Assembly: GCA_030562195.1 (NCBI GenBank)
Contig: CM060203.1
Location: forward strand, 11,546,208 to 11,610,207
Reading direction: 5' to 3'
Source: Nipponacmea schrenckii
Taxonomy: Eukaryota; Mollusca; Gastropoda; Lottiidae
DNA length: 64,000 nucleotides
Shown here: positions 1 to 12,760 of the stretch, piece after piece
Layout of the letters: the number at the start of each line of letters is the position of its first letter
Numbering within the stretch: position 1 is the stretch's first letter
The notes under the pieces: generated by a model
What the model was told of the DNA's origin: nothing
What the model saw: the letters and a program-made list of their open reading frames with translations, nothing else
Database searches by the model: none
Made by a program: the position numbers and the translations under genes

Positions 1-3000
1 TCTATATTGCTCATTTTTTTCATCCATCTTCCTAATTTTTTATACCACTGCCTTATAAAAATTTTACAAAATATTTTCTCTGAAAAAAAATTATTTTATA
101 TACTATTTCACCTATAATTGTCAAATTTTAAAAGAGGATATTACAGCGGCGGGTGATTTTACTTCAATCGAGACTGAGGGTGTTTCCACATTAACGTTGT
201 TTTGGGGTTTTATTCCACATTGTCTTTCCTTGGTGGGTTTTTAAATTTTCATCTCCCTTTGCCCAGCAACCGTGTCAAATTTCAGGACCACTTTTGATGC
301 ATGCACAGACGGCACTTCTCATATTGACACTCAAAACGAACTATGTATTGTGCACGTCATGTCCGGTATGTTTACTTTCATTTTAGTGACCCGGGTCAAA
401 TGATAACAAAAATGTGCTAACAGATGTGATGTCGCGAATGCCTATGTACTGTCTTTTATACGGGGACATGTAAAACCTGTTCATCTGATGTGACAGCTAC
501 AGTTTCAATCTGATTTCGATGGAATTGGGCTTGATTATGTGTAGAGACAAATTTGGTTTTTAACAATGGAGTGGTATAAATTGACTGTCAGGCGACATTT
601 TTGACAATTGAGAATGTAAATGTATGTTTTCTGGATTGGGTCGTAGTTGGCAATATTTAGATTTATTGTTGTTTAGTTATTTCTTTGTTATTAACAGCAT
701 AAATAGCATTTCATTTGGTTTTAACCGTAGGATAAATCTTCGTTTTTCAAAGTGCAAATCTTTACTGCTATATAAATCTATCAAAGCCTATTACATATAT
801 GACATTATTCTTAAAAGTCCTAGGTCACGCTTTATCTCATATAGTTCATTTATCAAGGCGTTTAATACATACACTTGCCCATATAATAGCTCCAACATAA
901 TATAGCGGATTAGGCCATATTTACTCAATCTTAGATTGCCCAAACCTATTATACAATATTTAATGACCTTTGGGGTCACATTAGCATGACCTTACAAAAT
1001 AAACAGGTCAATATGTAATTCAATCTTCATTTCACCGAAAAGAACAACGTGTTTAAAATAAAATTTGAATTTCGCGCTTTCACACGTTTCCTCTTCTGCC
1101 CGCCAGAATGTTGGCGCGAATTTAAAAAATATAAAAAATCTGAATAATGTAATTTATGATTAGTAGCCAAGGTATTTCGATTAAGTTTTCACTGGTAACA
1201 TTTCAACACATCGTTTAACAGATAACAATATCCTTTTCTTATATTAAGTCTTCTATCTAATGGCATATTATAGGTTAACTAAGAAGCAGTCGCTTTTTGA
1301 AAACTTGAATGTTAAAAAAGAAACCTAAAAAAATGGCTTCGGAATAATGTTCCTAACCTAAGAGGGCATAACATGTTAGGGTTCATTCGCGTGGTGTGGC
1401 TCATTTTCGAAGTGGGGACAAGTTAAAGGCAGTAAAGTCAGATTCAGCGGCAATTTGTCTGACTTCACATCACGTCCTCAGCACCTTCCAAGCAGACGTA
1501 CATCTGATATTTTGGGCTTCACATGTAGCAGTTATGACCAGCTTAAGATATAAATAGTTATTATGGTCTAATAACAGTCAGAATGGGTTGGTAGCTTTCT
1601 TTAACAAATAAATTTATCATTTGGTCCTGGAATTGAAGTGATTGTGCAGTCATTAATGACGAGTGTTATCAGAAGCTCGTTTGAAGCTGTTTTACTTAGA
1701 CTACCATGACCCTTATCAGTGACATAAACTATATTTTACTATCAGTGATTCTCCGTACTGTCAAGACAGTGTGTGTTTTACAACAAGGGTCAGGTCGAAC
1801 AAAAATCATTGTCAAAAATACTTTAATATGGTGGCAAAGTTTGATATCTAATTAATGAAGTCCTGCCCTTCTGACATAATTATAACAAAAAGGGACTAAA
1901 TTATTTTTTAAAGAAGACGGAAAAAGATTATAACTGTGAGTGAACCAACTGGGAAATTTTCGATTTTGGACTGTCTTTCCATAAGTTTATGATGTCAAAG
2001 GTAGAATAAAGCAAAATAGCGACGTGATGTAATGCATGTCGAATGAATTACCCTTTTACTTGTTAGCCCTTTTGGTATGATGCACTACAAACACGTCTTG
2101 ATGAAGAAAATTTCAACTATTTGTTTCGGGTCTAGTGAAATCAACATGGGTTCGATTGAGATGTTTATTTAAACTAAGGTACAACTAGATTCTGATATTA
2201 ACACAGGCATGTTAGAGATAATGGTGGTCATCATGAAATAATAAACGGTGCTTAATCACGTGATCCACAAGTGGTCCATTATTATGCCAGGCATGTTCAT
2301 TATGTATGCAATTAGTGTGGTATGTTGTTGATGACATGATGATTCATCTGGGTTGTGATTGAGAGTGAACTAATTATCTAGCAACTGTATATCTACTGGT
2401 GTTCATTTGAGTTAAAATAGTGCAGTAAAATATATATGAATAATATTTTATCATATACTTTATGATTCAAAACGAAAAGCAACAAATATACTATGAAAAA
2501 TGAATATTTAAAAAATAGGTTACTTTAATGACTAAACAAAAACATAAAGATGTAATAAAAGTGAAAGTAATTATGAATATATACAAAAAATAAAATACAT
2601 GTAAAAGCAAGATATGAAAAAAGACTAATACATGTATAGTACAATAATCAGGTCTTGTTATGATGGTAATTCCCTTTCCAGTCCTGCCTTAAAAAACCTC
2701 TATACCATTAGATTGTTCAAGCAACTGAGAGAAAGAATTCCATGGATTTCAAATGCTAAAGGCTTCGGTACGACACCCTGAAAATTTTAGTTTCAGGATG
2801 TAGGCAGAATGTTGTAGTGGAAGTTGTAGATTATAACAGGACGAATTTGAAAATAATGAACATTTTATTCATAATTTTGTAAAAAGTCAGTATCCTAGTT
2901 TTATGTTCGATTCGTTGTTTATGAGAAAACAAGTCTGTCGACCTTGCATCATAGTTCGAGTCAAGGATACTCTGTGCTGCCCGTCGTTTTTTTGTAGATT

Positions 3001-6000
3001 TAATAGAAGTTTATTCTGGAAAGCACCACTGCACCACTTTAACTATCTATAGTCTCTGTTTTACCAGATGATAAAGACTCTATCTCATAGCTTGATTTGA
3101 CGGTAGTAACATCATAGTCGGATCATGATCTTTACTTGAAATAACCGAACCACGGGGGTCGCAGAGTCGGACTTGAAATCTGTATAGTAAAATCTTAATC
3201 AAATTAAAAATGTTAACCTCTTAGATGTTTTCGAAATAGATTCGTATCACTACTTTTGACACCACAATATTCATATTTTTGTTATGCATTTTTCGGCTAT
3301 GGCGATTATTATAAATACTGAAAATTCACTTCTTAAATGGTTTGTTAACATAAACATATTGGCATCGATTTAAGTTTCCATTTCTTCTATCTGCATCTGC
3401 CTTATATTTTGTATAATTATGTACAATGTATACAGTATTTGAAATGTGAAAACAGTTCGAATGACAGACATGATGAACAAAAGGAAGAAATAAAAAGAAA
3501 TAAATGTTAATTAACAACAGCATGGTCAGTGTTTGGTCAATTTGTTTACTTTTAATCTTAGTCTTATCTGAACACACTTGAAATTGATAAGACACGTTCA
3601 AACTGAAAGGTCATTTCGACCGCGGTCAGTCCAGTCAGACCTCTTGGGAAATGACCAGCTGAAATCAAAAGCAATTGGTGGTGTCAAGCCACACACTGAC
3701 CACATGTGTGGTAATTGATGTCACATTTCTAACAGTGCACACAAATTTCTTCCAAACACAATATTCCACAATGACAAGCTGTACCATCACTAAATGCTCT
3801 GCTTTGCAATCTGTATTTTTTTACATCTTCTGCATTTAAGCAAAGAGGCCTCATACAGTGAATAACAGTATTGACAAAGCGTCTTGTTATACTGATAAAT
3901 TGTGGACAACCAAGTCCAGGAGTCGACAATTCTCCTAAGTTTATTCAGGAAAGCAGCAACCCTCACAATACTAATATAATCAAAATAATAATATATTAAG
4001 TATTGTAAAATAATATAAATCCACTTCCTGATTCTGAAATCCTTTACCTTTATCTGTAGGCAACGATCTGCAACACGTAGAATATTAAGCCTAAATATAC
4101 TCCAATCGTCTATCCAGCTTCATGCTCTGATTGAATAATACCAAACACGCACATTGAGTTCAAGTTTCACAATGCACGTGTACACCTTGAACTTAAAAAA
4201 TCTTTCAGCTCCAATTTGTCTTAATCTCTAGATTTATCCTTAAGAATAGTTCTCCCTTATGTTATTCATCTTTAAAAAGTTCATCTACCAAATTTACTGC
4301 ATAACACTATTTTCCTTGAAATATTCGTGAATTGACGTAAAACGTTATCTAGATGCACTGGACTATCTTGATGCATTGTACAGACCTGGTTAGGTATATA
4401 CATGCCAATGTTTTGTAACCTATATTATCAACCATATGGTCATTTTCCGCTGGTTTTCATCTGTTCCAGAAAAGTATCCGTACTGAGAAAATAAAGTTTT
4501 AAGCTACTGCTGTATAAGAATTTCATGTTCCCTGCTGCACGAATAAAAGATAAAAACAAACAATAAGAAATGTAACCTTGGTATCCTGTAATCAATACCA
4601 ACGGGTGGGTTCTGAAATGGATCAATCTTGGGGGTTTTAAGTAAACTACAAAAGTCAACGGACTTTAAAACTATTTCAACAACAAAAAAGCTACCATATG
4701 CCAAGAAAAAAAATTCTTAATGGACAGTTCAAGCAACTGAATGGGACTGGTGGGAATGACATTTGTAATTAAAATACAGATTTAGGTCATTCCGAATAAT
4801 TATCGGTATGTCACGTGCATTTAAAACTTCGTAATGCGTACTATATTTCAAACTTACTAATAATTTTTTCAAGATCTCATTCCAGGTGGAACTGGTATGT
4901 TGTGATTGATATGTATTTTCAATCATCTTATTAGCAGACCCGAATATTTCTATTCTGAGAGAAATACAAAAATGATTTCACAACTGTCCAATGGATTAAA
5001 GAAAGAAAAGGGTTCAAGAATGATCAAAAACGTCACTCCAGAGGCGAAATTGTAGTTTAGGAAGTCCCTGCCAGAGGGTGTTATTCATTTAATACGAATG
5101 CAACATTAAAAAGGTTTTAAAGAATTAAGAACATTGTTCTTTATGTTACAGATGTTATCTGCTCAACGAAGTACATGCTGATTACAAACGACAAAAGCAA
5201 CAATGATCGAACTCGTCTTAAAGTGCTGGTCATCTGACTGGTCAGTGGGCCACGTGCCTGAATCAACATTTCAACATTTTCTTAAATTTCACCTGTCAAG
5301 TCTTTGATCACTCCATTGTTATCTTACTTGAAACTCGAGATTTCCAAAATGGCGGTTTGCATCAAACGAAAACATCCTTGTTATGCAATTTCCTCCCGTT
5401 TCAAGCACCACTTGTTTCCACTAATCTGATCTTCATAAATGAAGAGTGCCTTTTTAGGGAACATTTACGTTCTCTTCAAATTGGAAGAGTTGCTGTAAGA
5501 AATGTTCTTCAGACTTGAAGAGTGTTCCCATTTGATTTCAAGAAGATTTCAAAAACCTTTTCAAATTTGCCGCGTTTTTCAGAAAATCCAATTAAAACCT
5601 AGTAGTTCGTCGAATCATAAATAATTACAACCACAACCAATCCTCAACCTTTTGACACTTCAAAGTAAAAATAATAATTTCGTGCATATTCTCTGAAAGT
5701 CACCTTTTAAAAAATGTTATCGTTATATTATGTAGAGCTGCCATCACATGACTCTGTAGTTGTAAATAACAAGAGTTTTTTTTTTTTTGGTTTTTATCTT
5801 TATATTTTGTGTGAAATATTGAGCAGCAGTCTAGAACCAGGTCTGACACCAGATGACACTTTCCATTATAAAATACTTCCTCATAGTTCCTCGATGTTTT
5901 ACCAAACTATTAATCATTAATCATTAGTCATTATAATCTTAATTTCTTTTTTAAGTTGACACCTATTACTAGTAAATAATGTGTAATTATGCATTTTGTC

Positions 6001-9000
6001 GTTTTCAGGAAGAACACAACAATATTCTTCAGGAGGATATGAAGAAATTCTGTTAACTCATCCTAATGAGCTACCAGAAATTCTTTTATTAAATCTTTCC
6101 AATTTTATTTTTATATATATTTTTTTAATGGAAAGCGACTTCATTTAAGTTTGGTTTCCAAGGTTGAACAAGAAAATTCTCCGAGATTTTTTAGGCTGTA
6201 TTCTTCAACAGATGAGTTTGGTAACATTGAATTTTGCCTAAATTGCAATCTAAAGGACAGGATGATGAAAGACTAACTGTTCTCTACTCAGAATGAATAT
6301 GGATTGAACAATGTCCTTCAAATGAAATTAACTTCTGTCGTATTTAATTTTAATCGAACATTTTGTGAGTTTGTTAAACACGAGTCTAGCCTCTTATCAT
6401 CTCCTTAGTCTGTTCCTTGTCGTGTTACCTTAACCCCTAAATATAACCCTTAACCCTTGACACGACCTTAAGGTCACATAATCGTCATAACTGGTCCACT
6501 TCAATGGTGCATTCATCAATGGTCGAATTGAATTTCTTTCATTTTCAAAAGAGGTGTGACGGGCCACGTGCGCAGACCAATTCAATCGCATTTTGAAATT
6601 AGGTCGAAACTGTCTTTTCAATTTCAATCCACGAACCATTCAATACGAAACGTATTGAATGTGGGGTCGAACTATGTTCAAGAAGGCTGTTAGCAAATAA
6701 GAGCCTATAGAATTGAATGATCTCAGATGATGGGAATGAAAGGGTTAAATTCTCTGGTAGAACAAGGGTTGAAATGACAACTGATTCAGAGAAAGTGGTT
6801 TGCGTTTGGCCAATCTTCCGGGCCTATTGTTACCGATATTTATTTTGGTTTAATTATTTCCCTGAAGTTTATTATAAGGCAGATTTTGATAATGAAATTC
6901 TGGACTGACAGTTGTTTGCTTACACTTTTATCATAACAAACAGACCCCACTGAGCATGCCCAGTAGAACTACATCTTTGGGGAAGTAATTTAACCCAATT
7001 ATTTCAGAAGGAATCTGTCCGAGGGAGGCTTTTTTAAAATAATTTTTAAAATTACAATAAATTACCTACACATCGTTATATCATTGAATGATCTACATAC
7101 TTGACACATGTATAACGTTTTGCGAATTTACACTGCCGTCTCAATGTGTATTGTATATATCATATTGAGTATAAAAATATTACTTCTGTTTACTAGTATC
7201 AAATTTAATCTCTTCACGTAAGCGTCTGTTGCATATATAATTTGTCTTGCCAGACATGAAATCCAAATATTGCAGTGTAAGTTGATAATATTTACATCTC
7301 ACTAAACTCACTAAATCGCCATTATTGGCTCAAGATTAAGGAGCCTATTGAACTCTATCCAAACCGAAGAAAGTTAATCGCCCAATTTTCCGGTTCACGG
7401 TGTTAAAATCAATTCTAAGGTATCACTAAAACCAATTATTACAGTTTCACGACATTGTTTCCTTCTAAATGCTGGGATACAATGACATACCCGCCGGTCA
7501 TATCTTGCTGGTTACTTCTCCCCTATACAAACTATTCTTACAAAACAATGAACTGCCCAAATCAATAATTTAACCTTATTTCGTTTCCCCGTATGAACTG
7601 AAAACTGATTTAAAAGAAAATCTAAGGTGTGCCATATGAATGGTTATTAAGCATTGTTTACTTCGTAAGGTGCAGTGCAAACCTGATATAGGCCCTTCCC
7701 TTTTCTGTATGTATTTTTAGCTATAGGTATTTAAGCCATCCCAGATGAGTTTTTTTTTACTCAATGCATAATTTTATTTTAAAGAAAAAAATGGGACAAG
7801 TAAAAAATTGCATATAGTCTCAAAATGAGACAAAGTAAGAAAGATATGCATATATGACCCCCCGTAAACAAAACTTCGCAAACATTCCTTAAAATGTTGA
7901 AATCAAGGGTTAAATCACAATAAATGTTTTTTTATGTCGATTCCTACTTTGTTTGTATTTTACCTTGGGGCGATCGTTTTTGCAAGTTTCTTTAGAGTCA
8001 AAATGTACTGTTGTAATCTACTTAATTGTCTAAAACTATATTATTTCGTAATTTTAGCCTTTAAATTATTCCCTCATATTTCGTCAATGAGTACTGGGCA
8101 GTCCATATTTACACCAACCTTTTTTATATATTCAAATTTTTAATTTTTTTTTGAAACCCTAACAAACAAGCTTCAAATGCCCTAGCACGAGGCGCATGTG
8201 GCATTCCGAATAATACTTATAGTATAGTCCATAATTATTTCTTTTATCCAGTTTTTCGGAGCTTCCTACTGCTCTGGCCTATATGTCTGATGGGGCCTCA
8301 AGTATGGAACCAATGTGGTTGTATGTAATTTCGGTTATAAAAGATAAATAGCCATCTGATCTTTATAGTGTATTTTTCTCAAATAGTCATAAAATATTTA
8401 GTACGTTGATACCGAGTACATGTATTCATATTAACATTATTTGAATCAATTAAACTGTTCACTCTCCTTCTAACACACTTATACACGCAGTTGTATTGAA
8501 ATCTGTAATGTGGTTCCTTGGCTCGTGCGTACCATACAGTCTCCTTCAGGACAACCCTTTCACATTGATTTATAAAATGTAGAATTAAACGCCCGAGGAA
8601 TGAAGTCTTAGTTGCAGATCGTCGTATATTAACCTTAATGATAACCCCTTGTCTGTGTTGAAAGGGTTAATTCGAGATATGATTTTATCTTAATAATATC
8701 GTCTGCGACGATCCAGCACGTGCCATCTATTGAGGTGTCAAGATATCATGGTGTGGTATCAATCATAACAAGCAACAGTAGAAATTCAGAAGCACAGCAT
8801 CCACCTGAAGGGGCATAAGCTACATGTCACACCTGTAATTAATGTCATGAAACAACATATGAATTACCTCCTCTTGATCTACAGGTGGTAATATTATAAC
8901 CCTTTTTAAAACAAGCTGGTATTTATGCACAATGACATTATTATTACGTTTCTGTTTTATAATCTTACTTCATAATAAAACCTACCGGTATATAAAACAC

Positions 9001-9332
9001 ACATTATGCTGGCGACAGCAGTCAACACAGTTAATCAAGAGAAGAGAGCCATCAAACACGTGAACCCGAAATGATCCACTACCAGACACTCAGACACAAT
9101 CGTGTCTACAATCCTGTTTTTCACGCCTGGTAGAGTAATTTTACAAGGAACAATAGTATCATATAATCTAGGATCATTCAGAAATGCAAAGGAACCTTGG
9201 TATCCATACATATACTTGTGGATAAAAATATAGTGACACATGTTGGTTATAAAAACATTACAATACCACATAACTGATATAAAATAACATGCTAAAAAGG
9301 ACATCTAAAAGGTACATTGATTCAATGAGAAA

Positions 9333-9701
9333 TGAAATGAAATGAATGGAGTTTTACGTCCTACTCTTCTGCACCTTATGGGCTAATGAAGACGGGCAAC
9401 GCCATGCAGTGTGCAATAAGGAAATTTTGCCAGGACAGCAGCATTAGCCTACTCTTTTTTTGCGATTTCCAACTTTCGAGGGATCTTTAACGTGCCCAGC
9501 CTGTAGCACACGGGGCCTCGGTTTATTGTCGCATCCGAACGACTAGACGCTTTTTCCATGTCAGTCTTTCCGACCTGCATCACTGACAAGGGGAAACCGG
9601 GCTGAAAAATCCGAAAGTTCATCTCGACCTATGCCGGGATTGAACCCTGGACCTTCTGGTTAGCGAGCAAGCGTCTAACCCACTGAGCCACCGCGGCTCC
9701 C
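9333..9701 (-). mobile_element. Full-length tRNA-derived SINE with perfect 14-bp target-site duplication
   Basis: The direct repeat GATTCAATGAGAAA occurs at 9319-9332 and 9702-9715. Read on the minus strand, the element starts with a tRNA-like head holding an A box (TGGCTCAGTGG) and a B box (GGTTCAATCCC). The body has a central block GCACGTTAAAGATCCCTCG, like conserved central domains of metazoan SINEs, and the end is an ATTTC-repeat tail. Related copies are at 16225-16420, 29532-29600, 45121-45267 and 11021-11057. The undecayed duplication suggests a fairly recent insertion. Confidence 0.9.
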
Positions 9702-11020
9702 GATTCAATGAGAAAAGCATTGACAAATATAAGGAAACATGTATGAGCTTATATTAAATATGTATGAGAGAGAATCATTGCAAAACGTGTATACATATAA
9801 TTTGATATCTTCGGTAAGGATACATTAGAATACCAAATTACAAATAGATGAGTTCTTAAATAATGTTAAAGGGGAGGGTGTGGAAAGGTGGAGTTTGTCA
9901 AATATAGAGCAAAAAAAGGTGGCTAAATGTGTTTAGGGTTCATGAAACTGTGTGTACTGTGTTCTGTCAACTTTTCTTGGCTCGTCTATATACATATCTT
10001 AAGTAATTACATACTAATAATGTTCATAGGTATAATTAAGAAATACATAGACATACCTTGTCTGTGTAGATAAGCGATTTGTTACTTATTACGTGAAACA
10101 CAATTTTACGAGCGCGGTAAATATAGAAGCTTAACCTCATATCGGTATCGCCTGTGGCTGATTTTAGGGTCAAATGAAATAAATATCTCAGTAAATGGAC
10201 TATTTGAACTTGATCTTTATTTCTTTGCTTCGGTTTCAAGGAGAGAATTTTGCCCCGGGGTCTACCATATTGAGCTTTTCAAACATAGTAGTAATGGCGG
10301 ACAAATCCCGTGAGAAGATTGCATAATCATAACGCACAACCCGATTAAACGAACTGACCATTAGCTACATATTTATGAATTAACAGTTAAGCGTAACATG
10401 TTTGCCTATTGGTTTGTTGTGTCCGGGGTGGTCTAAGTTTAAAACACAATCCTTGGCTTTCTTGATGGTTATTATTAAGCCAATTATCCCATGTTATATG
10501 CATGTTATTGGTCGTCGCTTGTGGTCCAAATTCCAACTGCAGGAAATGACCTAATCGGTGTCAGGTTGGAAAAGTAAATTGATATCAAATACGTTTAGTT
10601 TAGTGAGTTATAAGAGATACTCTGTTTATAGAAGCACTGGCCTAAGTCGCAATTAGAGACTATAGATTTCAGCATACATCAATTTGATAAGAGATTTATA
10701 AAATAAACTACATGTAATATCATAACTTTTGGCGGTTTAGTGACCTGTAGAAGCCAGTGGAGACGGGTCTAGGAAGCGTTTTTCTCCAGGGAAATTTTGC
10801 AATATAAGGATCGATTTTCGTGCAACTGAGGCCATTCCGGGCAGCCATCTTCTTGCATGGAGGCGACCCTTATCTAGGGTAAGCTTGATTCGCGACTGAA
10901 AGCACAATAAGAAAGCACAAATACAATATTTCAAACAAAACTCCTTGGTGATCAATCACCAACAGCACGTTTATATCTCTCGATACTTATAGTTTGAAGT
11001 GAACTGAATATCAATATATA

Positions 11021-11057
11021 CGGACAACGCCATGCAATGTTCAATGAAGGAAATATT
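11021..11057 (-). mobile_element. Short SINE fragment
   Basis: About 37 bases match the 9.4-kb SINE around CAACGCCATGCARTG and the flanking bases. It is too short for family details and has no target-site duplication. Probably a decayed relic. Confidence 0.5.
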
Positions 11058-12072
11058 ACGAATATTGAATAAGTGCAGAAACCGGTAACGGGACTTGAAA
11101 TGAAACTGATAGCAATCCTGACGATATCAATGACAAAGCCAGCAAACGGAATGAAGTATGGTTAACAACCATGTCGAGTTAGAGATTCCAAATATGTGTG
11201 GAATATTTCCCATTTTTCAGTCATTCACTACCAACCTTCCTTCTAAACCCCCCAATAATTCCCCCTTCCTTAAAAATCCCCCAGACCCCAGTTGACAAGG
11301 ATTGGTCGGCCTATAGATGTTAGGGAATTCATCTTTTATAAAAGCTTTTCACAATCATGGAGTCATTTTGGTTTAGAATGGTAGGTAGTAACAAAAGGTA
11401 TAATTTGATTGTTATGTTCGATTTTTAGACCGTGCGGTACAACAGTCGCTTTGTATTAGCTTAAGTTGTCATTTTTATAAAGTACGTCAAAGCAATAACC
11501 GTTTAAACAAGTACGCAACGCGTTTTGGTTCTGGCCAATATACTAGGCATATCTTAGAGGAAACAAGGATTTCACCCCGTAAATGAAAGTCAGAAACGGA
11601 CTTTTTCTGAAATTTGGACATTTTTGCTATTCAAAGCACATCGTAGACTATCGAAAACAGTAGGCATCCTGAAGTCAATTATGCTAAGTCAATGTTGGCT
11701 TCAGTCTTGTTTAAAAATTGGTGATTCACATTATAGACTTGGCACAAACGGGTTGATCAATTCCCGAAATAATGTATAAATGATAAGCCAAATCGAAAAC
11801 AAAAAATATTGATAATAATTTCAGATACAGTTGAGCAAAATTAATTTTAATCATTTCAAGTCAGATGAAATTTTGACGTCTGCAATCAAATCAAAACGAA
11901 CACTTGCGTCAGTAAGGGGTTTGTGTGACGTATTGTGTTTTGTCTTTATGTCAATCGGTATGATGTGGTTAATGAACCGACTGAAACACGACCTCGGATA
12001 CGCCAGACCACCATGTTACATAATCAACAGCACACATGTCAATGTCGATCAACAAATGAAGCCACGCCCATT

Positions 12073-12086
12073 TGACCTTAAGGTCA
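12073..12086. promoter_or_regulatory. Perfect everted repeat of AGGTCA half-sites, spacer 2
   Basis: TGACCTTAAGGTCA is a perfect 14-base palindrome made of two consensus nuclear-receptor half-sites. It lies about 690 bases upstream of the thyroid hormone receptor start. A copy with one change is at 6463-6476. Candidate autoregulatory site; function not shown. Confidence 0.3.
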
Positions 12087-12307
12087 CGGATGGGCAGTGG
12101 TCAGTAACAATAAGCATATGCCCTCAATGTCCTTATGGATTATACCACTTTCTAATTTTATGGGGTTATATTTCTTACCCATTTAATGATTAATTAGTAC
12201 CTAAATCTGAAAATGATTTAATGATGCCAATATGTCTTTGATTTATGTTAATATACCTGATTTGTTAGCAAATCATTTAAAACAGTGATTTCAAAGAGTT
12301 GCATTTG

Positions 12308-12328
12308 TGACCTTTGACCCCTTGACCA
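12308..12328 (-). promoter_or_regulatory. Nuclear-receptor half-site cluster with a DR1
   Basis: Read on the minus strand this is GGGTCA A AGGTCA, a near-consensus DR1 of the type bound by RXR heterodimers, HNF4 and COUP-TF. A third half-site follows two bases away. It lies about 440 bases upstream of the receptor start codon. Binding is inferred from the motif only. Confidence 0.35.
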
Positions 12329-12616
12329 GTCAATGGAATGACCCAAGTCCATTCTCTTGTTAATTATTACATCAAATCCAGTTGGCAATCTGGACATTAG
12401 CCCATCATGGCCAGTTGAGATATAGCTTTAGAGGAAGAGGGACGTCGAATTAAAACGCAGGCGGTTTTAGAACTACATCGATCGGAGTAGCAGACGACTT
12501 GTAATAGTTCCAAACCGGTTTACGTCATCCACAGATATTGCAGGCCCACCATCTGATCTCCGACATTATAGAAATTTATGATTAAGTCGATTATAGCGAG
12601 ATCGACCTTTTCAGTT

Positions 12617-12622
12617 TATAAA
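12617..12622 (+). promoter_or_regulatory. TATA-like hexamer upstream of the receptor start
   Basis: TATAAA lies 139 bases before the proposed start codon at 12761, in the same stretch that contains the in-frame upstream stop. It could be the core promoter if the first coding exon is also the first exon. In such AT-rich DNA the hexamer is common, so this is only a candidate. Confidence 0.2.
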
Positions 12623-12760
12623 ATTTAGTTTACATCACCAGCATCACGGAATCCAAAAACAGAAACAACCACACGCTGTCAAGAACAGCAAAGACGGACG
12701 GAAGACGGAAACCGACAACCAAATACAAAACTGGCGTTCGAGCATTACACCGACGGCACG

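Larger units (their letters stand above)
1..12600. other. Intergenic / upstream region of the thyroid hormone receptor gene, no supported gene
   Basis: Both strands contain only short AT-rich open frames with no recognisable protein similarity, no matching splice signals and no coding-like composition. Supported contents are listed separately: a SINE (9333-9701), a SINE scrap (11021-11057), a perfect hairpin (6637-6661) and paired nuclear-receptor half-sites. Untranslated first exons of the receptor gene could lie here, but nothing in the sequence fixes one. Confidence 0.6.

Noticed and set aside
3729..3929. Cysteine-rich 66-codon minus-strand frame
   Set aside because: Cys spacing fits no known zinc or disulfide pattern, and there are no splice signals or neighbouring exons to extend it.
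11831..12193. 120-codon open frame upstream of the receptor
   Set aside because: It lacks an ATG at its beginning, has no recognisable similarity and contains the AGGTCA palindrome region. It reads like chance translation of non-coding DNA.
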